Shown: positions 1 to 9,694, counted from the stretch's first letter. The stretch is DNA of 64,000 bases from Shewanella cyperi (GCF_017354985.1 NZ_CP071501.1:3077001-3141000); one strand, 5' to 3'. The notes: generated by a model from the letters alone, not told the origin. Program-made: numbers and translations.

Positions 1-241
1 CGGCTCCGGTATCTTCCTTGTACAAGCCTTCCAGCAGGTATTGATTTTCCCAGTTGCCCAATTCATGCTTGAGCGCCAAACGGCCTTTGGCGGAAGAGGT
101 TTCGGTATTGCCCGTGGTCAGGGTGGCCCCCAACTCAGCTTCTCCGGCAAAGGTTTTGTCACCCTTGATGAAATCAGCGCCGGCAAACGCATTGAATGGC
201 AGCGCCAATACCACGGCAGCCGCAGTCAACATCTTCTTCAT
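1..241 (-). CDS. DUF481-family outer-membrane-type protein, 5' part only
   Basis: This is the N-terminal part of a secreted protein whose 3' end lies beyond the window. It begins MKKMLTAAAVV and has a signal peptide ending near AFA. The mature part (residues GATLTTGNTETSSAKG, then KHELGNWENQYLLEGLYKED) has the beta-rich, glycine/threonine pattern of DUF481 (YdiY-like) salt-induced outer-membrane proteins. I chose the ATG at 239-241 because GGAGA lies about nine bases upstream; an in-frame ATG at 245-247 is also possible. Two palindromes lie upstream (287-303 and 319-333) and could be operators. No enzymatic role is known for this family. Confidence 0.7.
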   Translation of the reverse strand, partial: MKKMLTAAAVVLALPFNAFAGADFIKGDKTFAGEAELGATLTTGNTETSSAKGRLALKHELGNWENQYLLEGLYKEDTGA

Positions 242-286
242 TATCATGTATCTCCGTAAACGATTCCCTGAATTCGGTGCCAATGG

Positions 287-333
287 TACCACCTATGGTG
301 GTAAAGTCGAAATTCAACTACCACCTGTGGTGT
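287..333. promoter_or_regulatory. Two similar palindromes upstream of the DUF481 gene
   Basis: TACCACC-TAT-GGTGGTA (287-303) is a perfect inverted repeat. A second, less perfect copy (TACCACC-TG-TGGTGT) sits at about 319-333. The centres are roughly 31 bases apart, close to three helical turns, as expected for a dimeric regulator bound twice on one DNA face. The repressor or activator is not identified. Confidence 0.4.
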
Positions 334-376
334 CAGTACTGTTGGAAGGGAGTATAGGGGGCTGGCAATAATGACC

Positions 377-751
377 TCAGGCGCCAGAGGACGGTTTGAG
401 TTCTATCCGGTTTCCTTCAGGATCTTGAATATACAGGCTGAGGCCCTGCCCCTGAGCCCCGAATCTGGACTCAAACACGCCACGGGGTACCTTATGGGCA
501 TCAAGGTATGCCAACAACGCCTGCTCAGCTACGGGTTGGTACTGGAGACAAAAGTGATCGAGACGGGACTGGGCTGGCAAGAATGTCGCAGGCTTAAGGT
601 CGATTAATGCTGTCCCGGCACGCAACTGTAGCAAGGACTCGGTACGTCGCGCCACACTGCAACCAAGCACGTCAACGTAGAAGTGCTCCATGACACCCAC
701 ATCGGCACACAACAGCACTATATGGTCCAGCCCAAGCAGGTTAAGTTTCAT
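377..751 (-). CDS. VOC-family (glyoxalase/bleomycin-resistance fold) protein
   Basis: This is a single-domain VOC protein of 124 residues. It opens with the usual first strand and metal-ligand position (GLDHIVLLCADV) and contains DHFCLQ in the second half. It closes with the family signature YIQDPEGNRIELK, whose glutamate is a typical metal ligand. I placed the start at 751 because GGAGG lies seven bases upstream; a longer in-frame form would add seven residues without a ribosome site. Substrate cannot be told: the fold covers glyoxalases, dioxygenases and resistance proteins. It stands alone, with no obvious partner gene. Confidence 0.8.
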   Translation of the reverse strand: MKLNLLGLDHIVLLCADVGVMEHFYVDVLGCSVARRTESLLQLRAGTALIDLKPATFLPAQSRLDHFCLQYQPVAEQALLAYLDAHKVPRGVFESRFGAQGQGLSLYIQDPEGNRIELKPSSGA

Positions 752-980
752 CCCACGCCCTCCGTTCACCACTGGCGTCTCGTTGTCCGCTGCTTCCAGT
801 CATACTTTCTTACGCTAGGACACATTCAGATACCAGTCATGTTAATAGTTACAAATCTGCGATTTCAGCGACGGGCGAGCGTTTAAGAGTTGACCTTAAC
901 TTAAATCATCGCCTCTCCCACGTTTCATTTTTGGTTTGGCTAGATACAAAACTTTTAACTGATACAAAAAGGAACTGGTT

Positions 981-1367
981 ATGAAAAACACTCTTATATT
1001 AGCGTCACTGATTGCAGCAGGCTTGGCATCTGGTGTTCAGGCCGCCGACTACGTCTTTTTTGGCCAAGACAATAGTCCTGAAACCAAAATGTGCATTGCA
1101 GCAGGCAGCAATAACCGCATAGCCTTAATGATGCAAATGAGCTCAGATCACGGAGTTTCCCGCTACAACGCCAATACCGTGGTATGCAATGGCGCCAGTC
1201 TGGCTCAGTTTGCCCACAAGTACGGTGCAGATAAAACCTATGCTTATTTGGCACCACTGACCCAAGATAAATATTTATATGATGAAAGAGTCATCATCAA
1301 GGATATTTCGTTCAACGCCCCCAAAGACACATCCGGCACTGTCTATGTGATGGTTTCCGGTCAATAG
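981..1367 (+). CDS. Small secreted protein, DUF3718-like
   Basis: This 128-residue protein has a clear signal peptide (MKNTLILASLIAAG, cleavage near VQA-AD) and so should be periplasmic or secreted. The mature protein carries two cysteines (KMCIAAG and TVVCNGA). A disulfide fits the small DUF3718 proteins that are common in Shewanella; that family match is from memory of its pattern and is only moderately firm. AAAGGAAC lies upstream of the ATG and a terminator follows at 1383, so this is a single-gene unit. Function is unknown. Confidence 0.65.
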   Translation: MKNTLILASLIAAGLASGVQAADYVFFGQDNSPETKMCIAAGSNNRIALMMQMSSDHGVSRYNANTVVCNGASLAQFAHKYGADKTYAYLAPLTQDKYLYDERVIIKDISFNAPKDTSGTVYVMVSGQ

Positions 1368-1382
1368 CGCTCCGAAAGACGC

Positions 1383-1414
1383 AGCCCCGGTCTCTAAAAG
1401 ATTGGGGCTTTTTT
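1383..1414 (+). terminator. Rho-independent terminator after the DUF3718-like gene
   Basis: AGCCCC (1383-1388) pairs with GGGGCT (1404-1409), with TCT/AGA extending the stem inward, and a run of six T follows. Confidence 0.8.
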
Positions 1415-1552
1415 CTGCCCTGAGTTGGGCAATTCGGGATAAAGAGTGATCCTGTTAACATTATCAAGCCCTCCTGCTACCGGGCCACTGGAGACTTGCC
1501 ACAACCCTGTCTTAACATTACAGCTTCATTGATGTAATCATGAGACCACTCC

Positions 1553-2119
1553 ATGCCTCAGCCCGGCACCGGCGATCTCCCCGCAGATTTTCAGCAATAC
1601 GCCAGAACCCTTGGCCGTTTTAAACGTGTCGCCCGTATCAGTCTGGTGGTGGCAGCACTATCCGTGGCCAGTCTGCTGCTATTGATACTGGCCATCGACG
1701 ATAGTCATCAGGACTACCAGAAATCCATACAGGCGCTGGCCCTGACCCAACGCAATTTAGGCTGGATGATGGCTTTGGCCGGCACCTGGCTGCTTGGTGC
1801 GACCGCCGCTACCACCTGGCTCATTACCCTCTATTCCAGTTTCAGGCTGGCGGGCCCTCTGTATCGTTTCACCCAGGATCTGCAATTGCGGGAAATGGGC
1901 AGCGACGCCCCGCTGTTACATATTCGCCGTGATGACTACCTTCAGGAGGAATGTCTGCTGCTGGACGAAACCCTGCTGCAGATCAAGCTGCACTATGCCG
2001 AATTGAGGGATACTGTGGAGGCGTTACAACGGGCCAGAGCGAATCTGGATGACGCAGAACTGCAACGTTGTAAACACACCCTGAACCACTTGGCATCAAA
2101 GGTGATCACGGATGACTAG
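1553..2119 (+). CDS. Two-TM protein with HAMP-like segment, no output domain
   Basis: This 188-residue inner-membrane protein has TM segments at about residues 27-48 and 71-95. Right after TM2 comes a HAMP-like stretch (SFRLAGPLYRFTQDL, later IRRDDYL), then a C-terminal helix predicted to coil (VEALQRARANLDDAELQR). No kinase, methyl-accepting, GGDEF or other output domain follows. It is the first gene of a three-gene unit: its stop overlaps the start of the haem protein by eight bases, and a second protein of the same architecture follows. This suggests a membrane platform for the cytochrome or a redox sensor; that is inference. The ribosome site is weak. Confidence 0.7.
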   Translation: MPQPGTGDLPADFQQYARTLGRFKRVARISLVVAALSVASLLLLILAIDDSHQDYQKSIQALALTQRNLGWMMALAGTWLLGATAATTWLITLYSSFRLAGPLYRFTQDLQLREMGSDAPLLHIRRDDYLQEECLLLDETLLQIKLHYAELRDTVEALQRARANLDDAELQRCKHTLNHLASKVITDD

Positions 2120-2888
2120 ACGCCTTGGATATATTCTGCTGCTGACCACGGCCATTCTGGCTTGGCGTTTGCTGCCGGCCAAATCCCCACATCTGATGGC
2201 CAACGATTGTCGCAGCTGCCACCTGGTACAGGGGGAAATCACCCCAAGTAACGCCAGCCGCCTGCTCGCCAGCCAGGAGAAACTGTGCAAGGACTGTCAT
2301 CCCAAGGCGATGACCGCCAGTCATCCCACCGGCTTTAGTCCCGGCCGCGGCTTACCGGAAAATTTTCCGCTGGACTGGAAAGGTGAATTGACCTGCAGCA
2401 CCTGCCACAGTGTCCATGATGAGCGCGCAGGCCTGATGCGCACCAGCCTGCGTGGTCGGGATTATTGCCAAAGCTGCCATGAAAGCGCCTTTTTTGATGC
2501 CATGGCGGACGGTGGCACTACCTTGGTATCATCGGGACATTTGGTGCCGGATCTGGCCACCTTGGTGGAAGCGGGCACCATAGACGACTTTTCCTTCCAA
2601 TGCATGACCTGCCATGCCGATGAGCAGGGCAGTCTGGCGGTTTCCATCAACGCAGCCGGTGTTATCAACCACAGCAGTGGTGGCAGTAATCATCCCGTGG
2701 GCAGTGACTATCAACAGATCAGCCTGGGTGGCGGCTATAGACCCGTGTCCTTACTGCCGAGCTATATTGCCTTGCCCCAGGGTCGCCTCAGCTGTGTCTC
2801 CTGCCATATCGCCTATGGTGACACCCACGGCAAATTGGTGAGCAGCAACGACGGCTCACAACTCTGTTTCAGCTGCCACGATCTATAG
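2112..2888 (+). CDS. Seven-haem c-type cytochrome, membrane-anchored
   Basis: This 258-residue protein has an N-terminal hydrophobic segment (residues 5-22) that acts as signal or anchor. Seven CXXCH haem c attachment motifs follow: CRSCH, CKDCH, CSTCH, CQSCH, CMTCH, CVSCH and CFSCH. The first pairs resemble the doubled-CXXCH cytochrome families. It should be exported and matured by the Ccm system in the periplasm and carry electrons there. Its start overlaps the preceding membrane protein, and the next gene begins eight bases after its stop, so the three are probably made together. The electron donor and acceptor cannot be read from the sequence. Confidence 0.9.
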   Translation: MTRRLGYILLLTTAILAWRLLPAKSPHLMANDCRSCHLVQGEITPSNASRLLASQEKLCKDCHPKAMTASHPTGFSPGRGLPENFPLDWKGELTCSTCHSVHDERAGLMRTSLRGRDYCQSCHESAFFDAMADGGTTLVSSGHLVPDLATLVEAGTIDDFSFQCMTCHADEQGSLAVSINAAGVINHSSGGSNHPVGSDYQQISLGGGYRPVSLLPSYIALPQGRLSCVSCHIAYGDTHGKLVSSNDGSQLCFSCHDL

Positions 2889-2896
2889 GAAGGACC

Positions 2897-3409
2897 ATGA
2901 CTCAACATCAACGCCGCATTAAATTTATTGATCCCTCACTGCAAGGCAAATTGATGGCTGCCCTGGTGCTGCTGGAGTCTCTGATGGTGATATTGGCCAT
3001 GATCTATCTCTACTGGCGCTTTTCTGCCCTGATAGAAGAGCGAATGTTCAGCATCCATGTGGCAGCGCAGGACAGCTTTTTGCAACTGCTGTTGCTGGAG
3101 CTCGTCTGGGTCGTGGTGTTTATGTCAGGGATAAACTTTGTGGCACTGCTGATAGCCAATGGTCTGTGGGGAAGGAATATCGGCCGCATCATTTCAGCCT
3201 TCAGAATAAGACTGTTCCGCATGGGCAGGCTGGATGTATCAGCCAGCCAATTGCCTGCGGCTCCGGATCATGAAGTACTGCAGCATCTTGATGGCTGGCG
3301 ACGCCGGGAAGAAAAAAAAATGCGCCAAATAAAAGCCCTCAGCCAGAGGATCATGAAAGATGATCCTGAAGCCGAGGCGCAGTTAAACCAGCTGTTAAGC
3401 GACAGCTAA
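2897..3409 (+). CDS. Second two-TM HAMP-like membrane protein of the cytochrome cassette
   Basis: This 170-residue protein has two TM segments (about residues 18-40 and 66-90). The second is followed by a HAMP-like amphipathic region (GRIISAFRIRLFRMGRL) and a charged C-terminal helix (WRRREEKKMRQIKALSQRI). As in the gene at 1553, nothing that looks like an output domain follows. AAGGACC precedes the ATG. The pair may form a heterodimer that holds or reads the seven-haem cytochrome encoded between them; this is inference from gene order and matching architecture. Confidence 0.7.
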   Translation: MTQHQRRIKFIDPSLQGKLMAALVLLESLMVILAMIYLYWRFSALIEERMFSIHVAAQDSFLQLLLLELVWVVVFMSGINFVALLIANGLWGRNIGRIISAFRIRLFRMGRLDVSASQLPAAPDHEVLQHLDGWRRREEKKMRQIKALSQRIMKDDPEAEAQLNQLLSDS

Positions 3410-3413
3410 GCTG

Positions 3414-3893
3414 TTAGTGGAATACCTCGTGGCTGAAGCGCAAATGCTTGGCATCCGCCGCCAGTTTGGCAAATTCCTTACCGCTGACATGCACCAGATG
3501 TTCGTGGTCACCGGCTTCAAAGTACACATCCCGCCCTTCCAGCAGCAAATCATCGTATACCGCATCCATATGGTAGGGTTCACCCACGGGTGGCACGGCG
3601 CCATGATCGCAATCGGCAAAAATGTTGTATACGGCTTTTTCCTTGGCCAGATGCAAGCCGCGGTTAAGGCTGTCCCCCAAAACGCTCAGGCTGACCTTGT
3701 TCATGGCCGGTAATACCGCCATGAGATTTCTGCCCTGATGATCTTCCAGTATCACGGCCTTGGCCAACTGCTTCACCGGCACCTGGGCCGCTGCAGCTGA
3801 ACTCAGGGAGCTTTGGCTGTGGCTGTGCCTGACCAGATCGTACTTGATATGTCTGTCACTGAGGAAATGGGTCAATCGCTCTGACATGCTCAT
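3414..3893 (-). CDS. YbaK/ProX-domain aminoacyl-tRNA deacylase
   Basis: This 159-residue protein consists of one YbaK/aminoacyl-tRNA-associated domain. The conserved lysine of the family is in LAKAVILE (K45) and the GxxPP-type loop is GAVPPVG. Family members hydrolyse mischarged tRNAs (for example Cys-tRNAPro or Ala-tRNAPro) in trans in the cytoplasm; which substrate this one takes cannot be told. GGGGG lies six bases before the ATG. It converges with the cytochrome cassette, leaving only four bases between the stops, and lies downstream of fba in the same direction but after a terminator. Confidence 0.85.
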   Translation of the reverse strand: MSMSERLTHFLSDRHIKYDLVRHSHSQSSLSSAAAAQVPVKQLAKAVILEDHQGRNLMAVLPAMNKVSLSVLGDSLNRGLHLAKEKAVYNIFADCDHGAVPPVGEPYHMDAVYDDLLLEGRDVYFEAGDHEHLVHVSGKEFAKLAADAKHLRFSHEVFH

Positions 3894-4044
3894 AAAACAC
3901 CCCCGCTATCCTGGATAACCCTTAAAGTATAGCCATGGCCAGAGGCAGGCCGCCGCCGTGACACACGGCCTTGGCGAGGATTGGCAAGCATGATTGCCGC
4001 ATGATTTGAATGCTGGCCCGATTGGATTACAAAATTCAGCCAAT

Positions 4045-4073
4045 AAAAAAGCCCGCATATGCGGGCTTTTTTA
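4045..4073 (-). terminator. Terminator after fba
   Basis: GCCCGCA-TAT-GCGGGC forms a strong stem at 4051-4066, with an A-run on one side and a T-run on the other, so it can work in both directions. It lies 10-38 bases beyond the fba stop. Confidence 0.85.
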
Positions 4074-4082
4074 ATCAAGCGA

Positions 4083-5150
4083 TTAGCGGTTGATCTTGGG
4101 ATCCAATTCGCCTGTCTGATAACGCTTGTACATGGCTTGCAGTGACAGCGGCTTGATCTTGGACGCCATACCGGCGCAACCGAAGGCTTCATAGCGCTCG
4201 GTACAGATGTCAGCCATGGCTTCCATTGAGGCCTTGAGGAACTTACGTGGGTCGAACTCACTTGGGTTCTCGGCCAGGAACTTACGTACCGCGCCGGTAG
4301 AGGCCAGACGCAGGTCGGTGTCGATATTCACCTTGCGCACGCCATGCTTGATGCCTTCAACGATTTCTTCCAGCGGCACACCGTAGGTCTCAGGAATGTC
4401 ACCACCGTACTGGTTGATGATTTCCAGCCAGTACTGGGGCACTGAAGAAGAACCGTGCATTACCAGGTGGGTGTTGGGAATGCGGGCGTGGATTTCCTTG
4501 ATGCGGTCAATGCGCAGCACATCACCGGTAGGCTTGCGGCTGAACTTGTAAGCACCGTGGCTGGTACCTATGGCGATGGCCAGGGCGTCCACATGGGTGT
4601 CGGCCACAAAGCGGGCGGCTTCTTCGGCTGTGGTCAGCAGCTGGTCATGGCTCAGGACACCTTCGGCGCCGATACCGTCTTCTTCGCCGGCAGTACCGGT
4701 TTCCAGGCTGCCCAGACAGCCGATTTCACCTTCAACAGACACACCACAGGCGTGAGCGAAAGCCACAGTCTTGCGGGTCACATCGACGTTGTAATCGTAA
4801 GAAGCAGGGGTCTTGCCATCGGCCATCAGGGAACCGTCCATCATTACCGAGCTCATGCCCAGTTGAATAGAACGTTGGCACACGTCGGGGTGGGTACCGT
4901 GATCCTGGTGGATACACACAGGGATATCAGGATACTGCTCAATGGCGGCATTCATCAGGTACTTGAGAAACACGGGGCGGGCATACTTACGGGCACCGGC
5001 AGAGGCCTGCAGGATCACAGGGCTGTCGGTGGCTTCGGCGGCCTGCATGATGGCACGCATCTGCTCCAGGTTGTTAACGTTGAACGCGGGCACACCGTAA
5101 CCATGCTCGGCGGCGTGGTCCAGCAATTGACGTAGGGAAATAAGGGCCAT
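4083..5150 (-). CDS. fba: Class II fructose-1,6-bisphosphate aldolase
   Basis: This enzyme interconverts fructose-1,6-bisphosphate with DHAP and glyceraldehyde-3-phosphate in glycolysis and gluconeogenesis. The 355-residue sequence starts [15 protein letters not shown] and contains HQDHGTHPD with the catalytic Asp and Zn-binding His, the EGEIGCLG segment, and downstream Zn/phosphate motifs [13 protein letters not shown] and LVMHGSSS. This resembles the Calvin-cycle-type class II subgroup common in Shewanella more than the E. coli FbaA subgroup. GGAG stands before the ATG. It is the last gene of the minus-strand run tkt-epd-pgk-fba, though a hairpin of opposite polarity lies before it. Confidence 0.95.
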   Translation of the reverse strand: MALISLRQLLDHAAEHGYGVPAFNVNNLEQMRAIMQAAEATDSPVILQASAGARKYARPVFLKYLMNAAIEQYPDIPVCIHQDHGTHPDVCQRSIQLGMSSVMMDGSLMADGKTPASYDYNVDVTRKTVAFAHACGVSVEGEIGCLGSLETGTAGEEDGIGAEGVLSHDQLLTTAEEAARFVADTHVDALAIAIGTSHGAYKFSRKPTGDVLRIDRIKEIHARIPNTHLVMHGSSSVPQYWLEIINQYGGDIPETYGVPLEEIVEGIKHGVRKVNIDTDLRLASTGAVRKFLAENPSEFDPRKFLKASMEAMADICTERYEAFGCAGMASKIKPLSLQAMYKRYQTGELDPKINR

Positions 5151-5229
5151 TTTTTACTCCATTAATAGGGTGATCCACTTTGCTGAGAAGTAGGTCACCG
5201 AGGTCGCTATCGTTTGGACTGATTTTTAT

Positions 5230-5261
5230 GCCTCCCGGTCGGGCCGGGAGGCGGTTTTTTT
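5230..5261 (+). terminator. Strong hairpin with T-run on the plus strand between pgk and fba
   Basis: GCCTCCCGG-TCGGG-CCGGGAGGC (5230-5252) is followed on the plus strand by GG and seven T. Both flanking genes are on the minus strand, where the hairpin is followed by ATAAAAATC and not by T. As drawn it would stop plus-strand transcripts, or act as an RNA-stability element in the pgk-fba message. Confidence 0.55.
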
Positions 5262-5294
5262 AATAATTTTTTATAAATGCTTTATCGCTGCGGC

Positions 5295-6470
5295 TCAGTT
5301 GCCACGGGCCTTGAGCATGGCCACGGCCGGCAGCTCCTTGCCTTCGAGGAACTCGAGGAAAGCGCCGCCACCGGTGGAAATGTAGGACACCTTGTCGGCG
5401 ATACCGTACTTGTCCACGGCGGCCAGGGTGTCACCACCACCGGCGATGGAGAAGGCGGGAGACTCGGCGATCGCCTGGGCGATGCGCTTGGTGCCTTCAC
5501 CGAACTGGTCGAACTCGAACACGCCAACAGGGCCGTTCCAAACTATGGTACCGGCGTTCTTGAGGATGGCAGCCAGAGCCTCGGCGCTGTCTGGGCCGAT
5601 GTCGAAGATCATGTCATCGGCGGCCACTTCGCTCACATCTTTCAGGGTAGCCACGGCCGTTGGGCTGAACTCCTTGCCCACCACCACATCGGTCGGCACG
5701 GGAATGTCGCCACCACGGCTTTGGGCATTGGCTACCAGACGCTTGGCTTCGTCGATCAAATCAGCTTCATACAGGGACTTGCCCACCTGATTGCCGGCAG
5801 CGGCAATAAAGGTGTTGGCAATACCGCCACCCACCACCAGCTGATCCACTATGCCGGACAGGGACTCCAGCACGGTCAGCTTGGTAGACACCTTGGAGCC
5901 ACCGACAATGGCCACCAGAGGACGGGCGGGATTGTCGAGCGCCTTGCCCAGGGCATCGAGCTCGGCCGCCAGCAGCGGACCGGCGCAAGCGATGGGGGCG
6001 TGCAGGCCGACGCCATTGGTGGAGGCTTCGGCGCGATGTGCTGTACCAAAGGCATCCATCACATACACGTCGCACAGGGCCGCCATCTTCTTCGACAGTG
6101 CCTCGTCGTTTTTCTTCTCACCCTTGTTGAAGCGGACGTTCTCGAACACCACCACTTCACCCACGGCCACCTCGACACCCTCGAGGTAGTCGCTGACCAG
6201 ACGCACCGGGCAATCCAGGGCGGCGGCCAGGTAGTTCACCACGGGCTTCATGGAGAACTCCTCGTTGAACTCACCCTCGGTGGGGCGGCCCAGGTGCGAC
6301 ATCACCATCACGGCGGCGCCTTTTTCCAGCGCCAGCTTGATAGTGGGCAGGGATGCGCGCAGACGGGCATCACTGGTGACCACACCGTCGGCCACGGGTA
6401 CGTTCAGATCTTCACGAATAAGCACGCGCTTGCCATTAAGATCCAGGTCTGACATCTTGATAATTGCCAT
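5295..6470 (-). CDS. pgk: Phosphoglycerate kinase
   Basis: This 391-residue enzyme transfers phosphate between 1,3-bisphosphoglycerate and ADP in the cytoplasm. The N-terminal domain shows the substrate-binding [11 protein letters not shown] and SHLGRPTEG segments; the nucleotide domain has VGGSKVSTK, the hinge NGPVGVFE, and the C-terminal GGGDT and STGGGAFLE motifs. The length is normal for a bacterial monomer. AGGAAAG precedes the start. It lies 79 bases downstream of epd and 145 bases upstream of fba in the sugar-phosphate run. Confidence 0.97.
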   Translation of the reverse strand: MAIIKMSDLDLNGKRVLIREDLNVPVADGVVTSDARLRASLPTIKLALEKGAAVMVMSHLGRPTEGEFNEEFSMKPVVNYLAAALDCPVRLVSDYLEGVEVAVGEVVVFENVRFNKGEKKNDEALSKKMAALCDVYVMDAFGTAHRAEASTNGVGLHAPIACAGPLLAAELDALGKALDNPARPLVAIVGGSKVSTKLTVLESLSGIVDQLVVGGGIANTFIAAAGNQVGKSLYEADLIDEAKRLVANAQSRGGDIPVPTDVVVGKEFSPTAVATLKDVSEVAADDMIFDIGPDSAEALAAILKNAGTIVWNGPVGVFEFDQFGEGTKRIAQAIAESPAFSIAGGGDTLAAVDKYGIADKVSYISTGGGAFLEFLEGKELPAVAMLKARGN

Positions 6471-6549
6471 TTCATCTTTCCTTTTTAATCAAAAAACAAT
6501 TCTGTCATCGACGGGCGGCTCCCTGCCACCCGGATATAATCTCTTATTT

Positions 6550-7584
6550 CTATTGCGCTTTTATGCCAGCCATCGCCAGAGCCGTGTCCAGCATGCGGTT
6601 GGCAAAGCCCCATTCGTTGTCACACCAGAGCAGCAGCTTCACCAGATGACCGGCGCTGACCCGGGTCTGGGTGCCATCCACTATGCTGGAGCGGGGATCG
6701 TGGTTGAAATCGCAGGACACCAGGGGCTCATCAGTATAGCCCAGAATGCCGCTGGCACTGCCGCCTGCGGCGTGTGACAGGGCGTCATTGATCATGGCGA
6801 TATCCACCCGCTGCTCCAGGGTCACGGACAGGTCGATGGCGGTGACATTGATGGTCGGCACCCGTACCGAAATGGCCTCAAACTTGTCTTTCATGTGCGG
6901 CAGAATGCGCTCTATGCCACGGGCCAGCTTGGTGTCGACCGGGATAATGGACTGACTGGCGGCGCGGGTGCGGCGCAGGTCGTCATGGTAGGCGTCAATC
7001 ACCTGCTGATCGTTCATGGCCGAATGTATGGTGGTGATGGCACCGCTCTTGACGCCGAAATGGCGGTCGAGCACATCAATAACCGGCACCAGACAGTTGG
7101 TGGTGCAGGAGGCGGCGGACACTATGGTATCTGTGGCTTTGAGGCTGGTTTCATTGACGCCATAGACTATGGTGGCGTCCACATCGGCGGAAGAGGGATG
7201 GCTTATAAGCACCTTTTTGGCGCCGGCAATAAGGTGGGCCTCACAGGCACTGCGCTCAATCAAGGCGCCGGTGGCTTCAAACACCAGGTCTATGCCAAGC
7301 TCGCCCCAGGGCAGTTTGGCGGCATCCTCTTCACAGAGCAGCTGTATCGAGTCATCACCGAGGGCCATCCAGGACTCCCCCGTTGCAGCATCTTTATCGA
7401 GCTGGGCCCGGGTCTGAAAACGGCCGTGGGTGGTGTCATAGTTGGTCAGGTGCACAATGGCTTCGGGTTTGGCCAGTTCATTGATGGCGACAATTTGGAA
7501 CTGTTGCCGCTTGCCCGACTCATACAGGGCACGCAACACCGAGCGGCCGATTCGGCCATAACCATTGATCGCAACTCTGATCAT
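6550..7584 (-). CDS. epd: D-erythrose-4-phosphate dehydrogenase
   Basis: This is a GAPDH-fold enzyme of 344 residues with the N-terminal NAD-binding [15 protein letters not shown] and the catalytic-cysteine motif [10 protein letters not shown]. It is assigned as Epd (erythrose-4-phosphate to 4-phosphoerythronate, pyridoxal-phosphate synthesis) rather than GapA because of its position between tkt and pgk, the classical gammaproteobacterial order, and Epd-like stretches such as [14 protein letters not shown]. Sequence alone does not fully exclude a GapB-type role. Transketolase next door makes erythrose-4-phosphate, which fits. Confidence 0.88.
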   Translation of the reverse strand: MIRVAINGYGRIGRSVLRALYESGKRQQFQIVAINELAKPEAIVHLTNYDTTHGRFQTRAQLDKDAATGESWMALGDDSIQLLCEEDAAKLPWGELGIDLVFEATGALIERSACEAHLIAGAKKVLISHPSSADVDATIVYGVNETSLKATDTIVSAASCTTNCLVPVIDVLDRHFGVKSGAITTIHSAMNDQQVIDAYHDDLRRTRAASQSIIPVDTKLARGIERILPHMKDKFEAISVRVPTINVTAIDLSVTLEQRVDIAMINDALSHAAGGSASGILGYTDEPLVSCDFNHDPRSSIVDGTQTRVSAGHLVKLLLWCDNEWGFANRMLDTALAMAGIKAQ

Positions 7585-7631
7585 ACCCAGCCAACAATCC
7601 TCAATTCAGCCCACACAGGAGGCAGATAGAC

Positions 7632-7661
7632 AAAACCCGGATGAGCCTGAACTCACCCGGG
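7632..7661 (-). terminator. Terminator-like hairpin after tkt
   Basis: On the minus strand CCCGGGTGAG pairs with CTCATCCGGG (one mismatch), followed by TTTTGTCT. It would end tkt messages or reduce read-through into epd. Confidence 0.6.
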
Positions 7662-7666
7662 ATTGT

Positions 7667-7690
7667 GGGCAGGAAGCGGGCTTCCTGCCC
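7667..7690. repeat. Perfect hairpin directly after the tkt stop
   Basis: GGGCAGGAAG (7667-7676) and CTTCCTGCCC (7681-7690) form a perfect ten-pair stem with a CGGG loop. No T-run follows on either strand, so it looks more like an RNA-protecting stem in front of the terminator hairpin at 7632. Confidence 0.55.
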
Positions 7691-7699
7691 CCTTGACGC

Positions 7700-9694
7700 T
7701 TACGCCAGCAGTTCTTCTGCGGCGGCAACCACCTTGGCAGTGGTAAAGCCGAACATTTCGAACAACTGGTTGGCCGGCGCAGACTCACCGAAGGTGGTCA
7801 TGCCGATAATGCGACCGTTCAGGCCCACATACTTATACCAGTAATCGGCAATACCGGCTTCCACGGCGATGCGTTTTGTGACGCTGGCCGGCAGAACCGC
7901 TTCCTTGTAGGCCGCATCCTGCTTGTCGAACAGATCGGTACAGGGCATGGATACCACGCGCACCTGCTTGCCCTTGGCAGTCAGTTCGGCCTGGGCCTTC
8001 ACCGCCAATTCCACTTCGGAGCCTGTGGCTATGATGATGAGCTCGGGAGCCGCAGCGCTGTCAACCAGCACGTAAGCGCCCTTGTTGACGTTGGCCAGCT
8101 GCTCGGCAGTACGTGGCATTTGTGCCAGGTTCTGGCGGGAGAAAATCAGCGAAGTCGGGCCGTCTTTACGCTCGATGGCATATTTCCAGGCCACGGCAGA
8201 CTCCACCTGATCGCAGGGACGCCAGGTGCTCATATTGGGGGTCATACGCAGGGACGCCATTTGCTCCACCGGCTGGTGGGTTGGGCCGTCTTCACCCAGA
8301 CCGATGGAGTCGTGGGTGTAAACCTGAATATTTTGCACCTTCATCAGCGCCGCCATACGCATGGCGTTGCGGGCGTACTCCATGAACATCAGGAAGGTTG
8401 CGCCGTAGGGCACAAAACCACCGTGCAGGGCGATACCGTTGATGATGGCGGTCATACCGAACTCACGCACACCGTAGTGCAGGTAGTTGCCGCTGGCATC
8501 ATCAGCCGTGATGGACTTGGAAGCCGAGTACATGGTCAGGTTGGATGGCGCCAGGTCGGCACTGCCACCCAGGAATTCCGGCAGCATGGCACCGAAGGCT
8601 TCCAGGGCGTTTTGTGACGCTTTACGGGAAGCGATATTGGCAGGAGTGGCCTGCAGCTTCTCGATATAGGCCTGAGCTTCGATTTGGAAGTTGGCCGGCA
8701 GTTCGCCCTTGATACGGCGCTCAAACTCGGCAGCCAGCTCTGGGTAGGCGGCAGCGTAGGCCGCGAACTTGGCATCCCAGTTTTTCTCGGCGGCTGTTCC
8801 CGCTTCCTTGGCATCCCAGGCGGCATAGATGTCGGCAGGGATTACAAATGGGTCGTGCTTCCAGCCCAGGAACTCACGGGCAGCAGCGATTTCGGCATCG
8901 CCCAGTGGTGCGCCGTGGCAGTCGTGTGAACCTGACTTGTTGGGAGAGCCGTAACCGATAATGGTCTTGCAGCAGATGAGCGATGGACGGGGATCGGCCT
9001 TGGCCGCCTCGATGGCTGCATTGATGGCGCCAGCATCGTGACCGTCAACACCGGCAACCACGTGCCAGCCATAGGACTCGAAACGCTTGACAGTGTCATC
9101 GGTGAACCAGCCTTCCACGTGACCGTCGATGGAAATGCCGTTGTCATCCCAGAAGGCGATCAGTTTGCCCAGACCCAAAGTGCCGGCCAGGGAACAGGCC
9201 TCGTGGGAGATACCTTCCATCAGACAACCGTCGCCCATGAACACATAGGTGAAGTGGTCGACTATGTCGTGACCGTCGCGGTTGAATTGGGCCGCCAGGG
9301 TCTTCTCGGCAATGGCCATACCCACGGCGTTGGTGATGCCCTGACCTAGGGGACCTGTGGTGGTTTCAATGCCGGGGGCATAACCGTATTCAGGGTGGCC
9401 CGGGGTACGGGAGTGCAGCTGACGGAACTGCTTGAGATCTTCGATGCCCAGATCGTAACCGGCCAGATGCAGCAGTGAATAGTGCAGCATGGAACCATGG
9501 CCATTGGAGAGCACAAAACGGTCGCGGTCGGCCCACTGTGGATTGGTGGGGTTGTGTTTCAGATGATCGCGCCAAAGGACTTCGGCAATATCGGCCATCC
9601 CCATGGGGGCACCTGGGTGACCGGAATTGGCTTTCTGCACTGCGTCCATGCTCAGGGCACGGATGGCGTTAGCGAGTTCTTTACGGGAAGACAT
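7700..9694 (-). CDS. tkt: Transketolase
   Basis: This thiamine-diphosphate enzyme of 664 residues moves two-carbon units between sugar phosphates in the pentose phosphate pathway. Visible signatures are [15 protein letters not shown] near the N-terminus, the ThDP/Mg motif starting GDGCLMEG and ending in the [10 protein letters not shown] segment, the transketolase signature [12 protein letters not shown], and a C-terminal domain beginning near [21 protein letters not shown] lies just before the ATG. It opens the tkt-epd-pgk-fba run and is divergent from metK across 343 bases. Confidence 0.97.
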   Translation of the reverse strand: MSSRKELANAIRALSMDAVQKANSGHPGAPMGMADIAEVLWRDHLKHNPTNPQWADRDRFVLSNGHGSMLHYSLLHLAGYDLGIEDLKQFRQLHSRTPGHPEYGYAPGIETTTGPLGQGITNAVGMAIAEKTLAAQFNRDGHDIVDHFTYVFMGDGCLMEGISHEACSLAGTLGLGKLIAFWDDNGISIDGHVEGWFTDDTVKRFESYGWHVVAGVDGHDAGAINAAIEAAKADPRPSLICCKTIIGYGSPNKSGSHDCHGAPLGDAEIAAAREFLGWKHDPFVIPADIYAAWDAKEAGTAAEKNWDAKFAAYAAAYPELAAEFERRIKGELPANFQIEAQAYIEKLQATPANIASRKASQNALEAFGAMLPEFLGGSADLAPSNLTMYSASKSITADDASGNYLHYGVREFGMTAIINGIALHGGFVPYGATFLMFMEYARNAMRMAALMKVQNIQVYTHDSIGLGEDGPTHQPVEQMASLRMTPNMSTWRPCDQVESAVAWKYAIERKDGPTSLIFSRQNLAQMPRTAEQLANVNKGAYVLVDSAAAPELIIIATGSEVELAVKAQAELTAKGKQVRVVSMPCTDLFDKQDAAYKEAVLPASVTKRIAVEAGIADYWYKYVGLNGRIIGMTTFGESAPANQLFEMFGFTTAKVVAAAEELLA

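Noticed and set aside
5277..6452. A 391-codon open frame on the plus strand opposite pgk
   Set aside because: It is the mirror of the phosphoglycerate kinase gene, with no ribosome site and histidine/glycine-rich artefact composition.
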